In this document: positions 51,655-60,754 of the stretch, piece after piece | Layout of the letters: every line of letters begins with the position of its first letter | Numbering within the stretch: position 1 is the first letter of the stretch | Assembly: GCF_025147465.1 (NCBI RefSeq) | Contig: NZ_JALXOZ010000001.1 | Coordinates: 186,001-250,000 of the forward strand | Length of the DNA stretch: 64,000 nucleotides | Reading direction: 5' to 3' | Source of the DNA: Dermabacter sp. p3-SID358 | GTDB taxonomy: Bacteria > Actinomycetota > Actinomycetes > Actinomycetales > Dermabacteraceae | Position numbers and translations under genes: made by a program | Notes under the pieces: generated by a model | The model's database searches: none | The model's input: the letters and a program-made list of their open reading frames with translations, nothing else | What the model was told of the DNA's origin: nothing

Positions 51655-52917
51655 CTAGCCGTGGTCGCGTGTCAGGAGCTCGGCAACGTGATCGAGCATC
51701 GCGTGAGAGACCTCGTCCTTGGATCCCGACGCTGCGCCGATGATCTCGCCGTGCGCGTCAAGGAACGTGAGTTCATTGCGATCCGATCCGAACGCGTTCT
51801 CGCTTACATCGTTGAAGGCAAGGAGATCTGCGCCCTTCGCCTGCGCCTTGCGCTTCGCGTGCGCGAGGGCGTTCGTGTGCTCGTCCCCTGTCTCAGCCGC
51901 GAACCCGCAGATCACACGCGGGCGTTGACCCGGCGCACGACGCTCCACGAGACCGCGCAGGATGTCTTCCGTCTCCGTGAGGTGCAGAGTAAGACCCGAT
52001 TCGTCTTCGCGTTTTTTGATCTTGCTCTCCGATGTTTCTGGCGTGAAATCGGAAACGGCGGCGGCCATGATGAGCGCGTCTGCTTCCCCCTCAAGCCTGC
52101 GCACTGCCGAGGAAAGATCCGCCGCAGATTCCACTCGAACGACTTCTACGCCCGCGGGCGGCTCAACGCTCGCGCCGGCAAGCACGAGCGTCACACGAGC
52201 ACCGCGCACGTACGCCCCGCGCGCGAGCGCCGTTCCTTGCTTGCCGCTCGAATGATTCGTGAGCACGCGCACCGGATCGAGTTCCTCGCGGGTTCCGCCG
52301 GCGGTGATCACCACATGGGAGCCTTCGAGATCGCGTGCGCGTTCCCCCGATGCGAGAACCGATTGGGTGAACTGAACGATGGCTTCGGGCTCGGGCAGTC
52401 GCCCCACGCCCGTATCCCTACCGGTGAGGCGGCCGCTTGCAGGCTCAATGACGTGAACGCCACGGGAGCGGAGAACATCAATGTTCTCGCGAGTCGCGGG
52501 ATGTTCCCACATTTCAGTGTGCATTGCGGGAGCGAGGATCACGGGGGCCCGGGTAACGAGTAGCGAAGCCGTGAGGAGGTCGTCGGCGCTTCCCATACGT
52601 GCTCGCGCAATAAAGTCTGCCGTCGCAGGGACCACAAGGATGGCGTCAGCTTCCTGGCCGAGACGCACGTGTGCAACCGAGTCGACATCCTCAAAGACCG
52701 ATGTCCGCACGGGATTATGGCTGAGCGCTTCCCACGTGGCAGTTCCAACGAATTCAAGCGAGCTCTGCGTGGGAACGACGCGCACATCGGCGCCGCGCTC
52801 AGTCAGCCCACGCACAACATGCGCGGCCTTATACGCGGCAATGCCCGCACACACCCCTACGATGACGCGAATCCCGTCAAGGGGACCTCGCGGCACCGAG
52901 GAGGGCGATGCGGGCAT
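51655..52917 (-). CDS. coaBC: bifunctional phosphopantothenoylcysteine decarboxylase/synthetase
   Basis: A 420-residue protein for two CoA biosynthesis steps. The N-terminal CoaC flavoprotein has GVCAGIAAYKAAH with the catalytic His and APAMHTEMWEHPATREN. The C-terminal CoaB domain begins around ITAGGTREELDPVR and has GFAAETGD and the catalytic Lys in AKGADLLAFNDV. The coaBC start is 15 bp from the rpoZ stop. Confidence 0.95.
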   Translation of the reverse strand: MPASPSSVPRGPLDGIRVIVGVCAGIAAYKAAHVVRGLTERGADVRVVPTQSSLEFVGTATWEALSHNPVRTSVFEDVDSVAHVRLGQEADAILVVPATADFIARARMGSADDLLTASLLVTRAPVILAPAMHTEMWEHPATRENIDVLRSRGVHVIEPASGRLTGRDTGVGRLPEPEAIVQFTQSVLASGERARDLEGSHVVITAGGTREELDPVRVLTNHSSGKQGTALARGAYVRGARVTLVLAGASVEPPAGVEVVRVESAADLSSAVRRLEGEADALIMAAAVSDFTPETSESKIKKREDESGLTLHLTETEDILRGLVERRAPGQRPRVICGFAAETGDEHTNALAHAKRKAQAKGADLLAFNDVSENAFGSDRNELTFLDAHGEIIGAASGSKDEVSHAMLDHVAELLTRDHG

Positions 52918-52932
52918 CGTCAGCGCCTCGAT

Positions 52933-53274
52933 CTAGAGATTGAAGTCAATGGGTACCTCGGGGGCGTCGTCCCCGAGCGTCAGCGGCTCACGTGCGGGAG
53001 GCTTCGGAGCGTTCTCGTCGATCTCCTTGGCCTCGAGCAGACCTTCGTCGATCTCGCGAAGAGCGATCGAGAGCGGCTTCTCCTGAGGCTCGGTGTCAAC
53101 CAGCGGGCCGACGTGCTCGAGGAGGCCGTCTTCGACCTGCGAGTAGTAACCATTAATCTGACGGGCACGCTTCGCCGAGTACAGAACGAGTGCGTACTTT
53201 GAATCGACTGCCTCGAGGAGACGGTCGATCGGCGGGTTGGTGATGCCTTCGGGCTGGGCTACAGTTCCAGGCAC
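52933..53274 (-). CDS. rpoZ: RNA polymerase omega subunit
   Basis: A 113-residue omega subunit. The N-terminal [20 protein letters not shown] is the actinobacterial form, followed by [15 protein letters not shown] and an acidic tail. GTG start with GGAAGGGACG upstream. Located between gmk and coaBC in the conserved mihF-gmk-rpoZ-coaBC-metK order. Confidence 0.95.
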   Translation of the reverse strand: MPGTVAQPEGITNPPIDRLLEAVDSKYALVLYSAKRARQINGYYSQVEDGLLEHVGPLVDTEPQEKPLSIALREIDEGLLEAKEIDENAPKPPAREPLTLGDDAPEVPIDFNL

Positions 53275-53388
53275 GAAACGTCCCTTCCTAGTGTGAAGTC
53301 AGATGTTGGCGCTCCGACATTACGAACGCGCAAGGTCTCAGTTTACCTGAAACGAGTCCAGAACGGTGGGCGAGAGCGGTGATGTCAT

Positions 53389-53976
53389 TCACGCGTGGTC
53401 AAGTCCAGCCTCGCGCGCGAGCGCGCCAACCGCCTCGTCGAGGTCATCGTTCACGATCGTCACGTCGAACTCACTCTCGGCAGCCATCTCCACTCGCGCG
53501 GTGGCGAGACGGCGCTCCTGCTCCTCCGGGGGCTCCGTGCCGCGCCCCACGAGGCGTTCCACGAGAACCTCCCAGCTTGGAGGAGCAAGGAACACGGAAT
53601 GCGCGCCAGGCATCGTACGTCGCACTTGTCGCGCGCCGTCAAGGTCGATCTCGAGGATTACGGAGCGGCCTTCCGCGCGTGCCGCTTCCACCGCGCTCCT
53701 GGGCGTGCCGTACCTATGCTGACCGTGCACAATCGCCCATTCGAGCATGTCGCCGCGATCAATCGCCGCATCGAATTGCTCGGGGCTCCAGAAAAAGTAG
53801 TGAACCCCATCAACCTCGCCAGGTCGCGGCTTCCGCGTGGTTGCCGACACCGAGAGGTAGACATCGGGGTACCGCTCGAGAAGCCTGCGAGTCACCGTCC
53901 CCTTTCCCACCGCGGTTGGGCCGGCGACGACAACGACGCGCCCGGGCTTCTCGTCGGCCGAATCGGCCGGCATCAC
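53389..53976 (-). CDS. gmk: guanylate kinase
   Basis: A 195-residue kinase phosphorylating GMP/dGMP. The P-loop is [16 protein letters not shown] (residues 18-33), with Thr-Ala where Ser-Gly is usual before VGKGT. The GMP-binding [17 protein letters not shown] is intact. The start is either the GTG at 53976 or the adjacent ATG at 53973; both overlap the mihF stop. A 114-bp gap separates it from rpoZ. Confidence 0.94.
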   Translation of the reverse strand: MMPADSADEKPGRVVVVAGPTAVGKGTVTRRLLERYPDVYLSVSATTRKPRPGEVDGVHYFFWSPEQFDAAIDRGDMLEWAIVHGQHRYGTPRSAVEAARAEGRSVILEIDLDGARQVRRTMPGAHSVFLAPPSWEVLVERLVGRGTEPPEEQERRLATARVEMAAESEFDVTIVNDDLDEAVGALAREAGLDHA

Positions 53977-54299
53977 TCTGCGAAGTGCTGAATGAGCTTT
54001 TCCGCTTGGTGGCGGCCAAGACCACGCATCTTGCGCGAGGGAGAAATGCCGATTTCTTCCATGATCTGCGAGGCCTTGACCTTGCCGATACCCGGGAGGG
54101 ACTCGAGCATTGCGGAAACCTTGAGTCGGGCAACGGCTTCGCTTGTCTTCGCTTCTTCGAGAAGCTTCGCGATTTCTTCACCGCGGTTGCCGGTCGAGTT
54201 CTTGAGGCGGTTCTTCACCTCAGCACGCTCCTGGCGGAGCTGTGCGGCCTTCTCGAGTGCGGCCTTGCGCGCTTCGGGGGTCAAAGTGGGGAGAGCCAC
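53973..54299 (-). CDS. mihF: integration host factor, actinobacterial type (mIHF)
   Basis: A 108-residue, basic helical nucleoid protein. The C-terminal H2TH-type segment [20 protein letters not shown] and [14 protein letters not shown] is the mIHF signature. mIHF bends DNA and is essential in mycobacteria. GTG start. The 253 bp upstream separate it from pyrR; in most actinobacteria pyrF directly precedes mihF. Confidence 0.95.
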   Translation of the reverse strand: MALPTLTPEARKAALEKAAQLRQERAEVKNRLKNSTGNRGEEIAKLLEEAKTSEAVARLKVSAMLESLPGIGKVKASQIMEEIGISPSRKMRGLGRHQAEKLIQHFAE

Positions 54300-54323
54300 G
54301 TGTCTACCTCTTCAATCTATCGG

Positions 54324-54337
54324 TGGGCGTTCGCCCA
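54324..54337. promoter_or_regulatory. 14-bp palindrome upstream of mihF
   Basis: TGGGCGTTCGCCCA is a perfect palindrome 25 bp before the mihF GTG, in the untranslated region if the promoter lies upstream. It could be an operator or an RNA hairpin. The rest of the 253-bp gap holds a possible -10 (TATACG on the minus strand, near 54430) and no gene I can support. Confidence 0.4.
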
Positions 54338-54552
54338 TTCTCGTGGGGTTTCACAACGAAACACCCAGAAAACCTGAACGCTCCTCCGCTTTGCGGGCCG
54401 CCTACGACGAGCAAACCGCTCGGCTCGGAGCTACGTATAGAGTTACCCACCAAGTTGATAAAGTCTTGAAGAACGCTGAAACGATGCAAAGGTCGCGGCA
54501 CAAACCCCTGGCTGACCAGGTACTTCACCAATCTTGCGAATACGAACGATCG

Positions 54553-55122
54553 TTACGATGCTGGCGTCATTGTTCGTTCTAGAACAATGGAATCAATGCC
54601 ATCTACTTCCTCGAGCAACACATTTACGCGTTCGCGTCTCGACGTGGGAAGGTTCTTCCCCACGAAATCCGCGCGGATCGGCAGCTCCCTGTGGCCGCGA
54701 TCGACAAGGATCGCAAGCCGCACTGCGGCGGGGCGCCCGAGGGCACTCAGCGCATCGAGCGCCGCGCGTACAGTGCGCCCCGAGTACAGCACGTCGTCAA
54801 CGAGAACGACCGTGCGCCCTTCAATACCGCCTGAGGGCAGGCGCGTTTCGCGTTCCGTGCGCGGTGGGTTTGATGCGCGATCGTCCCGAAACCGCGTGAT
54901 GTCGAGCTCCCCCACGATGTCTTCGGGGTCGCGATCGGAGTTTCCCGCGTGAGCGATAGCCTTGGCGATCCGGTGGGCAAGGGGCACGCCACGGCTATGG
55001 ATCCCCATAAGCACGAAATCGTCGGAGCCCTTTTCTCCTTCAACGATCTCGTAGCCGATGCGTGTGAGAGCGCGGCGTATATCGCCGGCCTTGAATACTT
55101 CGGTCCGCAGGTCCTCAGCCAT
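54553..55122 (-). CDS. pyrR: PyrR bifunctional regulator / uracil phosphoribosyltransferase
   Basis: A 189-residue PRTase-fold protein with the PRPP loop [21 protein letters not shown] and the N-terminal [20 protein letters not shown]. PyrR senses UMP and controls pyr mRNAs (attenuation or translation), with side uracil PRTase activity. An ATG start. The pyr genes it would control are not next to it, although efp-nusB-pyrR upstream is the usual order. Confidence 0.92.
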   Translation of the reverse strand: MAEDLRTEVFKAGDIRRALTRIGYEIVEGEKGSDDFVLMGIHSRGVPLAHRIAKAIAHAGNSDRDPEDIVGELDITRFRDDRASNPPRTERETRLPSGGIEGRTVVLVDDVLYSGRTVRAALDALSALGRPAAVRLAILVDRGHRELPIRADFVGKNLPTSRRERVNVLLEEVDGIDSIVLERTMTPAS

Positions 55123-55136
55123 GGATGGCTCCCTTC

Positions 55137-55640
55137 TCAGCCGAGCAACTCCTTCGCATCCGCGATGCGCTGCAAAAGTGCATTCACAAACGAAGCCGAA
55201 TCCTCGGTTGAGAGCTCGGAAGCAATGCTCGTGTATTCCTTGAGCAGTACCGGCGAATCAACACCATTTCCGTGCAGAATCTCCGCGGCTCCCATGCGCA
55301 GGATTGCGCGATCGACGGCAGGCATTCGCTCGAGCGTCCAGGCCTCCGAGTGCGAGGCAATGGTGTCGTCGATATCGGCTGCGTGAGCCGCATAGAGAAG
55401 CGCAAACTGCTTTGCTGCGTCGGGGAGGGGCGTCTGCGCCGTTGAGGTCACGGTGCGTTGCTTGGCAAGGTCTTCGATGCCCACCTGGCGAGCGTCAGCC
55501 TCGAAGAGCACGTCGATTGCGCGCACGCGCGCTCTTGTGACAGCCCCGAATTTCTTCACCCGGGACGGAAGGGTTTTGAGAAGCTCTACCTCGTCCCCTT
55601 CGCGCCCCGGGAGGGGCAGATCCAGTGGGTCGAACGACAT
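55137..55640 (-). CDS. nusB: transcription antitermination factor NusB
   Basis: A 167-residue helical protein. [14 protein letters not shown] is the N-terminal RNA-binding helix, and [19 protein letters not shown] and [17 protein letters not shown] are the conserved C-terminal parts. About 30 residues precede the usual start, so a later start is possible. NusB with NusE promotes rRNA antitermination. It starts one base after the efp stop. Confidence 0.93.
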   Translation of the reverse strand: MSFDPLDLPLPGREGDEVELLKTLPSRVKKFGAVTRARVRAIDVLFEADARQVGIEDLAKQRTVTSTAQTPLPDAAKQFALLYAAHAADIDDTIASHSEAWTLERMPAVDRAILRMGAAEILHGNGVDSPVLLKEYTSIASELSTEDSASFVNALLQRIADAKELLG

Positions 55641-55641
55641 G

Positions 55642-56199
55642 TCAGGCGCGCCCGAGGTATTCGCCCGTGCGGGTATCGACCTTCACCTTGGTGTTCTGCT
55701 CAAGGAAGAGAGGCACCTGAATCTCGAGCCCGGTCTCGAGGGTCGCGGGCTTCGTGCCGCCGGAGCTACGGTCTCCCTGGAGTCCCGGCTCGGTGTGGGT
55801 GATCTCGAGCACGACAGAAGCGGGAAGCTCAACGAACAGCACGGTGCCTTCGTAGAACGCCAGGACAGCGTCCTGACCCTCGAGCATGTAGTCCTTTGCG
55901 TCCCCAACGACCTCAGCAGTGACGTTGGTCTGCTCCCACGTTGTCGTGTCCATGAACACGAAGAGGTCGCCATCCTTGTACGAGTACTGCATATCGCGGC
56001 GATCGATGGTCGCGGTCTCCACCTTCACGCCGGCGTTAAAGGTCTTGTCCACGGTCTTACCTGAGAGAACGTTCTTGAGCTTGGTGCGCACAAACGCCGG
56101 GCCCTTACCGGGCTTGACGTGCTGGAACTCGACAACGCTCCAAAGGTTGTTGTCGATCTTCAGGACCATGCCGTTCTTGAGGTCGTTAGTGCTTGCCAT
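55642..56199 (-). CDS. efp: elongation factor P
   Basis: A 185-residue, three-domain factor that relieves ribosome stalling at polyproline. [17 protein letters not shown] includes the tip Lys between PG and GP. It is unclear if it is modified here. The ATG at 56199 with GGAGAATC just upstream is chosen; the frame extends 18 codons further without conservation. TAAAAT at 56260-56265 (minus strand) may be its -10, about 60 nt upstream. Confidence 0.95.
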   Translation of the reverse strand: MASTNDLKNGMVLKIDNNLWSVVEFQHVKPGKGPAFVRTKLKNVLSGKTVDKTFNAGVKVETATIDRRDMQYSYKDGDLFVFMDTTTWEQTNVTAEVVGDAKDYMLEGQDAVLAFYEGTVLFVELPASVVLEITHTEPGLQGDRSSGGTKPATLETGLEIQVPLFLEQNTKVKVDTRTGEYLGRA

Positions 56200-56259
56200 G
56201 ATTCTCCGTTCGAGGTTGGTGTTGCGCACGCGCCCCTTCGAGGGCGCACACAAGCCTTA

Positions 56260-56265
56260 ATTTTA
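56260..56265 (-). promoter_or_regulatory. candidate -10 box for efp-nusB-pyrR
   Basis: TAAAAT on the minus strand, in the 120-bp gap after the ABC-F gene. No clear -35. Confidence 0.35.
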
Positions 56266-56287
56266 GCGCCCTTCGGGAGCGGGAATT

Positions 56288-56303
56288 TCCGACGGTTGTC
56301 GGA
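56288..56303 (-). terminator. possible terminator hairpin after the ABC-F gene
   Basis: TCCGAC-GGTT-GTCGGA, a perfect 6-bp stem with a 4-nt loop, about 17 bp after the ABC-F stop. It is followed on the minus strand by AAATTCCC. It is weak and lacks a long U-run. Confidence 0.4.
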
Positions 56304-56319
56304 TTCTCCTTGATTCTTC

Positions 56320-57924
56320 TCACGCGAGTGCGATGAGCTCTTCGTATTCGGCGTTCCACAGATCCTCGACTGCGTCGGGCATCATGAGAACACGTTCGGG
56401 GTTGAGGGCGGCAACGGCGCCTGGATCGTGGCTCACGAGAATAATCGCCCCCTCGAACGCACTGAGCGCGCCGAGGATTTCTTCGCGGCTTGCGGGGTCG
56501 AGGTTGTTCGTAGGCTCATCGAGGAGCAGCACGTTCGCACTCGAAACAACGAGGGTCGCGAGTGCGAGGCGGGTCTTTTCTCCACCCGAGAGGACGCCGG
56601 CAGGCTTGTGCACGTCGTCGCCTTGGAAGAGGAACGAGCCGAGGATCTTGCGCACCTCGACTTCCGGCAGATCCCCCGCCGCACGCTGCATGTTGTCAAG
56701 AACGGTGCGTTCGAGTTCAAGGGTGTCGTGCTCCTGCGCGAAGTACCCGAGTTTGAGCCCGTGACCGGCGATGACTTCGCCAGTGTCGGGGGTTTCCACG
56801 CCCGCGAGGAGCCGCAAGAGTGTGGTTTTACCCGCGCCATTGAGCCCAAGAACCACCACGCGTGATCCGCGGTCGATCGCAAGGTTCACGTCGGTGAAAA
56901 TCTCGAGACTGCCGTAGCTCTTCGAGAGCCCTTTGGCGCTGAGCGGGGTCTTGCCGCTAGGGGCAGGCTTCGGAAAGCGTAGCTTCGCAACCCGTTCCAC
57001 CTGCCGCTCTTCTTCGAGCGAATCGAGGAGCTTTTCCGCGCGGCGCAACATCTGTTGAGCGGCCACAGCTTTCGTGGCTTTTGCACGCATCTTTTCGCCT
57101 TGCGCTTGGAGGGTTGCCGCTTTCTTCTCGGCATTCGCACGTTCGCGCTTGCGGCGCTTCTCGTCGTCCTCACGCTGACGCAGATAATTTTTCCAACCCA
57201 TGTTGTACACATCGATGACCTGGCGGTTCGCATCGAGGTAGAACACCTTGTTGACCACGTGCTCCACGAGCTGAATGTCGTGCGAGATGATGATCATGCC
57301 CCCGGGATACTGCATGAGGAACTCACGAAGCCACATGATCGAATCGGCGTCGAGGTGGTTCGTCGGCTCGTCAAGCACAAGCGTTTCCGCTTGCGAGAAG
57401 AGAATGCGCGCAAGCTCAACCCGGCGGCGCTGGCCACCCGAAAGCGTGGCGAGCTCGGCTTCGAGAAGGCGGTTGTCAACACCGAGGTTCGCGGCGAGCT
57501 GCTTTGCTTCCGCCTCGGCAGCGTAGCCCCCCTGAGACTCGAGCTCATTGCTAAACCGTACGTAGCGGTCCATCGCCTTCTCGCGTTTAGTCTCGCTGAG
57601 GCTCATGTCGGCCATGTCGCGCTCGCTCTGCGCGAGCTTGTCGAAGATCCGTGCAAGATTTCGGGCTTCGAGGATACGCGCGAGGACTTTCTGCTTCGGG
57701 TCTCCTTCGGTCGTGTCCTGAGGGAGGAAACCGATCTGACCGCGGATGTCGATCGAACCTGCCGCTGGCTCACGCTCTCCCGCGAGCGTGCGCGTGAGGG
57801 TAGTCTTGCCGGCACCGTTGCGCCCCACGAGACCCACGCGGTCGCCCTTCGCGACCTGGAAATTCACCCCGCTCATGAGCATGCGTGCACCCACGCGAAT
57901 CTCGAGGTCGTGAACGGTGATCAT
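56320..57924 (-). CDS. ABC-F family ATPase (ribosome-associated)
   Basis: A 534-residue protein of two ABC ATPase domains without membrane segments. Walker A motifs are GLVGRNGAGKTT and VLGLNGAGKTT, signatures are LSGGQRRRVELA and LSGGEKTRLALA, and Walker B motifs are LVLDEPTNHLD and LLLDEPTNNLD. A charged linker rich in Lys/Arg (about residues 245-320) separates them. ABC-F proteins act on ribosomes in translation control or antibiotic protection; this one resembles the housekeeping actinobacterial Rv1473-like group, and no resistance role can be claimed. ATG at 57924 with AAAGGA upstream. The frame runs on through 58455 but is not conserved. Confidence 0.92.
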   Translation of the reverse strand: MITVHDLEIRVGARMLMSGVNFQVAKGDRVGLVGRNGAGKTTLTRTLAGEREPAAGSIDIRGQIGFLPQDTTEGDPKQKVLARILEARNLARIFDKLAQSERDMADMSLSETKREKAMDRYVRFSNELESQGGYAAEAEAKQLAANLGVDNRLLEAELATLSGGQRRRVELARILFSQAETLVLDEPTNHLDADSIMWLREFLMQYPGGMIIISHDIQLVEHVVNKVFYLDANRQVIDVYNMGWKNYLRQREDDEKRRKRERANAEKKAATLQAQGEKMRAKATKAVAAQQMLRRAEKLLDSLEEERQVERVAKLRFPKPAPSGKTPLSAKGLSKSYGSLEIFTDVNLAIDRGSRVVVLGLNGAGKTTLLRLLAGVETPDTGEVIAGHGLKLGYFAQEHDTLELERTVLDNMQRAAGDLPEVEVRKILGSFLFQGDDVHKPAGVLSGGEKTRLALATLVVSSANVLLLDEPTNNLDPASREEILGALSAFEGAIILVSHDPGAVAALNPERVLMMPDAVEDLWNAEYEELIALA

Positions 57925-58167
57925 GGTGTCCTTTGCATATTCAGAAAAGCGAACTTCAAGACGGAGGCCGCGCACAAGTCTAATGAGAAGCACGCGATCA
58001 AGGACATGCAACCGTCGGACTCCCCTCCCTCGGGTAGCGGATTCCACACACTTATGTCGAACCTCATGGTTATGCATGCATGTGCTTGAGTGCGCCGCGA
58101 GTCTGCGTAAGCATGGAAGAGAAGCGATTCGGCGCGAAGTCGCGCCGCGACGACGAAGGAGAAGAAC

Positions 58168-59280
58168 GTGAAAATCGGCATCGTGAGGGAAATCAAGAAC
58201 AACGAATACCGCGTCGCCATGCACCATGCCGGAGTCGAAGAGCTTATCCGTGCAGGGCACGAGGTGACTGTCGAAACGGACGCTGGTGTGAACGCCGGTT
58301 TTACGAATGAGGACTACGAGAAGGCTGGAGCGCGAATCGCGAGTTCGGCTGCAGAGGTGTGGGATGACGCTGAATTGCTCCTCAAAGTGAAAGAACCACT
58401 TGAAAGCGAATACGGCTACCTGCGTGAGGACCAGCTCCTGTTCACCTACCTGCACCTCGCGGCCTCACGCCCACTCACGGATGCACTTCTCGGTGCGAAG
58501 ACTCCGGCGCTCGCCTATGAAATGGTGAGAGGATCCGACGGCTCCCTTCCCCTCCTCGCCCCCATGAGCATTATTGCGGGGCGGCTTGCTGCCCAAGTCG
58601 CTGCCCACCAGCTGATGTCGCCGTTTGGTGGGACAGGGGTTCTCATGGGCGGAGCCCCCGGAACGGCCCGTGCGAAAGTCCTGGTCGTCGGAGGAGGAGT
58701 CGTTGGCGAGCAAGCAGCGATCGTTGCCGCCGGCATGGGTGCAAGCGTGACGGTCCTGGATATCAATTCCGCGCGCCTTGCCGACCTTGATCGCACCCAC
58801 GGCACTCGAATCTCGACCGGGTTCTCCAATGCCCAGGCGATCGATACTCTCGCTCGCGAAGCCGATGTGGTCGTTGGCTCAGTGCTTCTTCCCGGTCGGG
58901 CGGCGCCGAAGCTCATTAAGCGCGAGACGATTGAAGCGATGCGCCCAGGTTCAATCGTCATTGACGTGGCGATCGACCAGGGTGGGTGCACCGAGGTTTC
59001 TCACCCCACGACCCACGACGAGCCGACCTTCCGCGTAGGCAATGCCACCGTATATTGCGTCGCGAACATGCCGGGCGCCGTTGCCCGCACCGCGAGTGTT
59101 GCTCTTGCCGGCGCGAGCCTTCCGTACGTGCGAACTCTCGCCAACGGCGGTATCGACGGCATCGCGAAGCACCCGGGTCTCCTCTCCGGTTTTTCGACCT
59201 ATCGCGGGGAACTTTTGCACGCGGAAGTCGCCGAGGCCCACGGACTCGAGAGCAGCGACGCGAGCGCCTTGTTGGGCTAG
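58168..59280 (+). CDS. ald: alanine dehydrogenase
   Basis: A 370-residue enzyme interconverting alanine and pyruvate + ammonia with NAD. MKIGIVREIKNNEYRVA is the N terminus. The pyruvate/catalytic residues lie in LLKVKEP (Lys) and FTYLHLAA (His), the NAD-binding Rossmann motif is VVGGGVVGEQAA, and IDVAIDQGG has the catalytic Asp. GTG start with AAGGAG 7 nt upstream. The 243-bp upstream region contains a TGCATGCA palindrome. Followed after 106 bp by an SLC1-type symporter, suggesting amino acid use as carbon or nitrogen source. Confidence 0.95.
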   Translation: MKIGIVREIKNNEYRVAMHHAGVEELIRAGHEVTVETDAGVNAGFTNEDYEKAGARIASSAAEVWDDAELLLKVKEPLESEYGYLREDQLLFTYLHLAASRPLTDALLGAKTPALAYEMVRGSDGSLPLLAPMSIIAGRLAAQVAAHQLMSPFGGTGVLMGGAPGTARAKVLVVGGGVVGEQAAIVAAGMGASVTVLDINSARLADLDRTHGTRISTGFSNAQAIDTLAREADVVVGSVLLPGRAAPKLIKRETIEAMRPGSIVIDVAIDQGGCTEVSHPTTHDEPTFRVGNATVYCVANMPGAVARTASVALAGASLPYVRTLANGGIDGIAKHPGLLSGFSTYRGELLHAEVAEAHGLESSDASALLG

Positions 59281-59374
59281 GGACGCTCTCACGCCACGGG
59301 GCGAGGCTGGGCGCTGTGCGGGACATCCCAGCTCTATTCGCTCCTCAATCCCGCTTGGAGCAGACCAAAGTTGG

Positions 59375-59380
59375 GATAAT
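59375..59380 (+). promoter_or_regulatory. candidate -10 box for leaderless symporter transcript
   Basis: GATAAT ends 6 nt before the symporter ATG, with no ribosome-binding site in between. No clear -35. Confidence 0.45.
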
Positions 59381-59386
59381 GCACGC

Positions 59387-60664
59387 ATGCTGAGAAACTA
59401 TCGATTCCCACTCATCATTCTCACGTGCGTGGTCCTCGGCGCGATTGCCGGGCTCGTGTTCGGCCCCGATGCCGCAGTCGTGAAGCCCTTCGGCGAGGTG
59501 TTCGTGAACCTGGTGTTCACGCTCGTGGTGCCCCTCGTATTCTTCTCGATTGCCTCGTCAGTTGCCGCGATGAACTCCGCGAAGCGCCTCGGGAAGATTA
59601 TGGGGTCGATGATGCTCGTATTTATCTCCACGGGTATCGTTGCCGCGGTCATCATGCTCACCGTTTTGTGGTTGTTCCGTTCTAGCGAGCCACTCAACAT
59701 CACGCTCACGGACCCGGGTGCAGTCGACAAGCCCGAGTCCATCGGCGATCAGATCGTGCAAACCCTCACGGTCACAGAGTTCGGTGAGCTCCTCTCCCCC
59801 TCGAACATGCTCGCGCTCATCATCTTCGCGGTTCTCGTGGGCTTCGCAACGAGCGGCATCGGCAAAGCCGGCGATGCTTTTCGCGAGTTCCTCAAATCCG
59901 CAAGCGCCGTATTCTTGAAGCTCGTTTCGCTCGTGATGTACTACGCGCCAATTGGCCTCGGCGCCTACTTTGCCGCCCTTATCGGCGAGCTCGGCCCGCA
60001 GCTCGTGGGCGGCTACGTGCGAGCATTCGTGATTTACTTCCCCGTCACGGTCGTGTACTTCTGCGTGGCCTTCACGCTGTACGCCTACATCGCCGGCGGG
60101 AGGAAGGGAATCAAGCGTTTTTGGAGCAATATCCTCGAACCCACTGCAATCGCCCTCGGCACTGGCTCATCCGTGGCATGCCTGCCCTCGAACCTCAAGG
60201 CCGCGCAGCGTTCGGGTGTCCCCCGCGACATTCGCGAGACGATCATTCCCATCGGCGCCACGATCCACATGGAAGGCTCGGTTCTTTCGGCCATCCTCAA
60301 GATTTCGTTCCTTTTCACCCTCTTCGAACGGAACCTCTTCACCGTGGAGAACATCCTCATCGCCGTCGGCATTGCGCTGCTCAGTGGCATGGTCATGAGC
60401 GGAATTCCGTCGGGTGGATTCGTGGGCGAGCTCATGATCATCACGATGTACGGATTTCCCACCACGGCTCTGCCCGTCATATCCATCATCGGCACGATCA
60501 TCGATGCACCGGCAACGACGATCAATGCCGTTGGCGACAACTCCTCCTCGATGCTCGTCGCACGCATGATCGACGGTAAAGACTGGATGGATAAAGGTGA
60601 CCGCGAACGCGCAGAAGACGAAGCGCTCGCCGCAGCTCCACGGGCAGAAAGCCCCGCTGTGTAG
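59387..60664 (+). CDS. dicarboxylate/amino acid:cation symporter (DAACS/SLC1 family)
   Basis: A 425-residue membrane transporter with the SLC1 fold: eight helices plus two re-entrant hairpins. HP1 has TGSSVACLPSN, TM7 has GATIHMEGS (usual NMDGT), HP2 has SGIPSGGFVGELM and TM8 has IIDAPATTINAVGDN. Aligning TM8 with GltPh keeps D394, T398, N401 and D405 but replaces the substrate-carboxylate Arg397 with Ala and D390 with Gly. An acidic substrate is therefore doubtful; a neutral amino acid is more likely. ATG at 59387; the frame opens into ald, but only this start gives the family N terminus. Confidence 0.9.
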   Translation: MLRNYRFPLIILTCVVLGAIAGLVFGPDAAVVKPFGEVFVNLVFTLVVPLVFFSIASSVAAMNSAKRLGKIMGSMMLVFISTGIVAAVIMLTVLWLFRSSEPLNITLTDPGAVDKPESIGDQIVQTLTVTEFGELLSPSNMLALIIFAVLVGFATSGIGKAGDAFREFLKSASAVFLKLVSLVMYYAPIGLGAYFAALIGELGPQLVGGYVRAFVIYFPVTVVYFCVAFTLYAYIAGGRKGIKRFWSNILEPTAIALGTGSSVACLPSNLKAAQRSGVPRDIRETIIPIGATIHMEGSVLSAILKISFLFTLFERNLFTVENILIAVGIALLSGMVMSGIPSGGFVGELMIITMYGFPTTALPVISIIGTIIDAPATTINAVGDNSSSMLVARMIDGKDWMDKGDRERAEDEALAAAPRAESPAV

Positions 60665-60690
60665 GGTTTTCCCACGTGTGATTAACGCAC

Positions 60691-60726
60691 AAGGGTGGCC
60701 AGTTCCCTCATGAACTGGCCACCCTT
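60691..60726. terminator. bidirectional terminator between symporter and sufT
   Basis: A perfect 15-bp stem (AAGGGTGGCCAGTTC at 60691-60705, complement at 60712-60726) with a 6-nt loop, followed by TTTT on the plus strand. It sits between two convergent genes. Confidence 0.85.
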
Positions 60727-60754
60727 TTAGGGTTTCAGCGCTGGAGCCGTATCC

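Noticed and set aside
54304..54531. 75-codon minus-strand ORF between pyrR and mihF
   Set aside because: No ribosome-binding site and no recognisable sequence; I found no remnant of pyrF or other pyr genes in it.
57925..58455. N-terminal extension of the ABC-F protein by about 177 residues
   Set aside because: The extension is antisense to ald, has no ABC-F similarity, and the internal ATG at 57924 has a good ribosome-binding site.
59042..59386. N-terminal extension of the symporter into ald
   Set aside because: It overlaps the ald 3' end in another frame; the start at 59387 gives the family N terminus and has a -10 box right before it.
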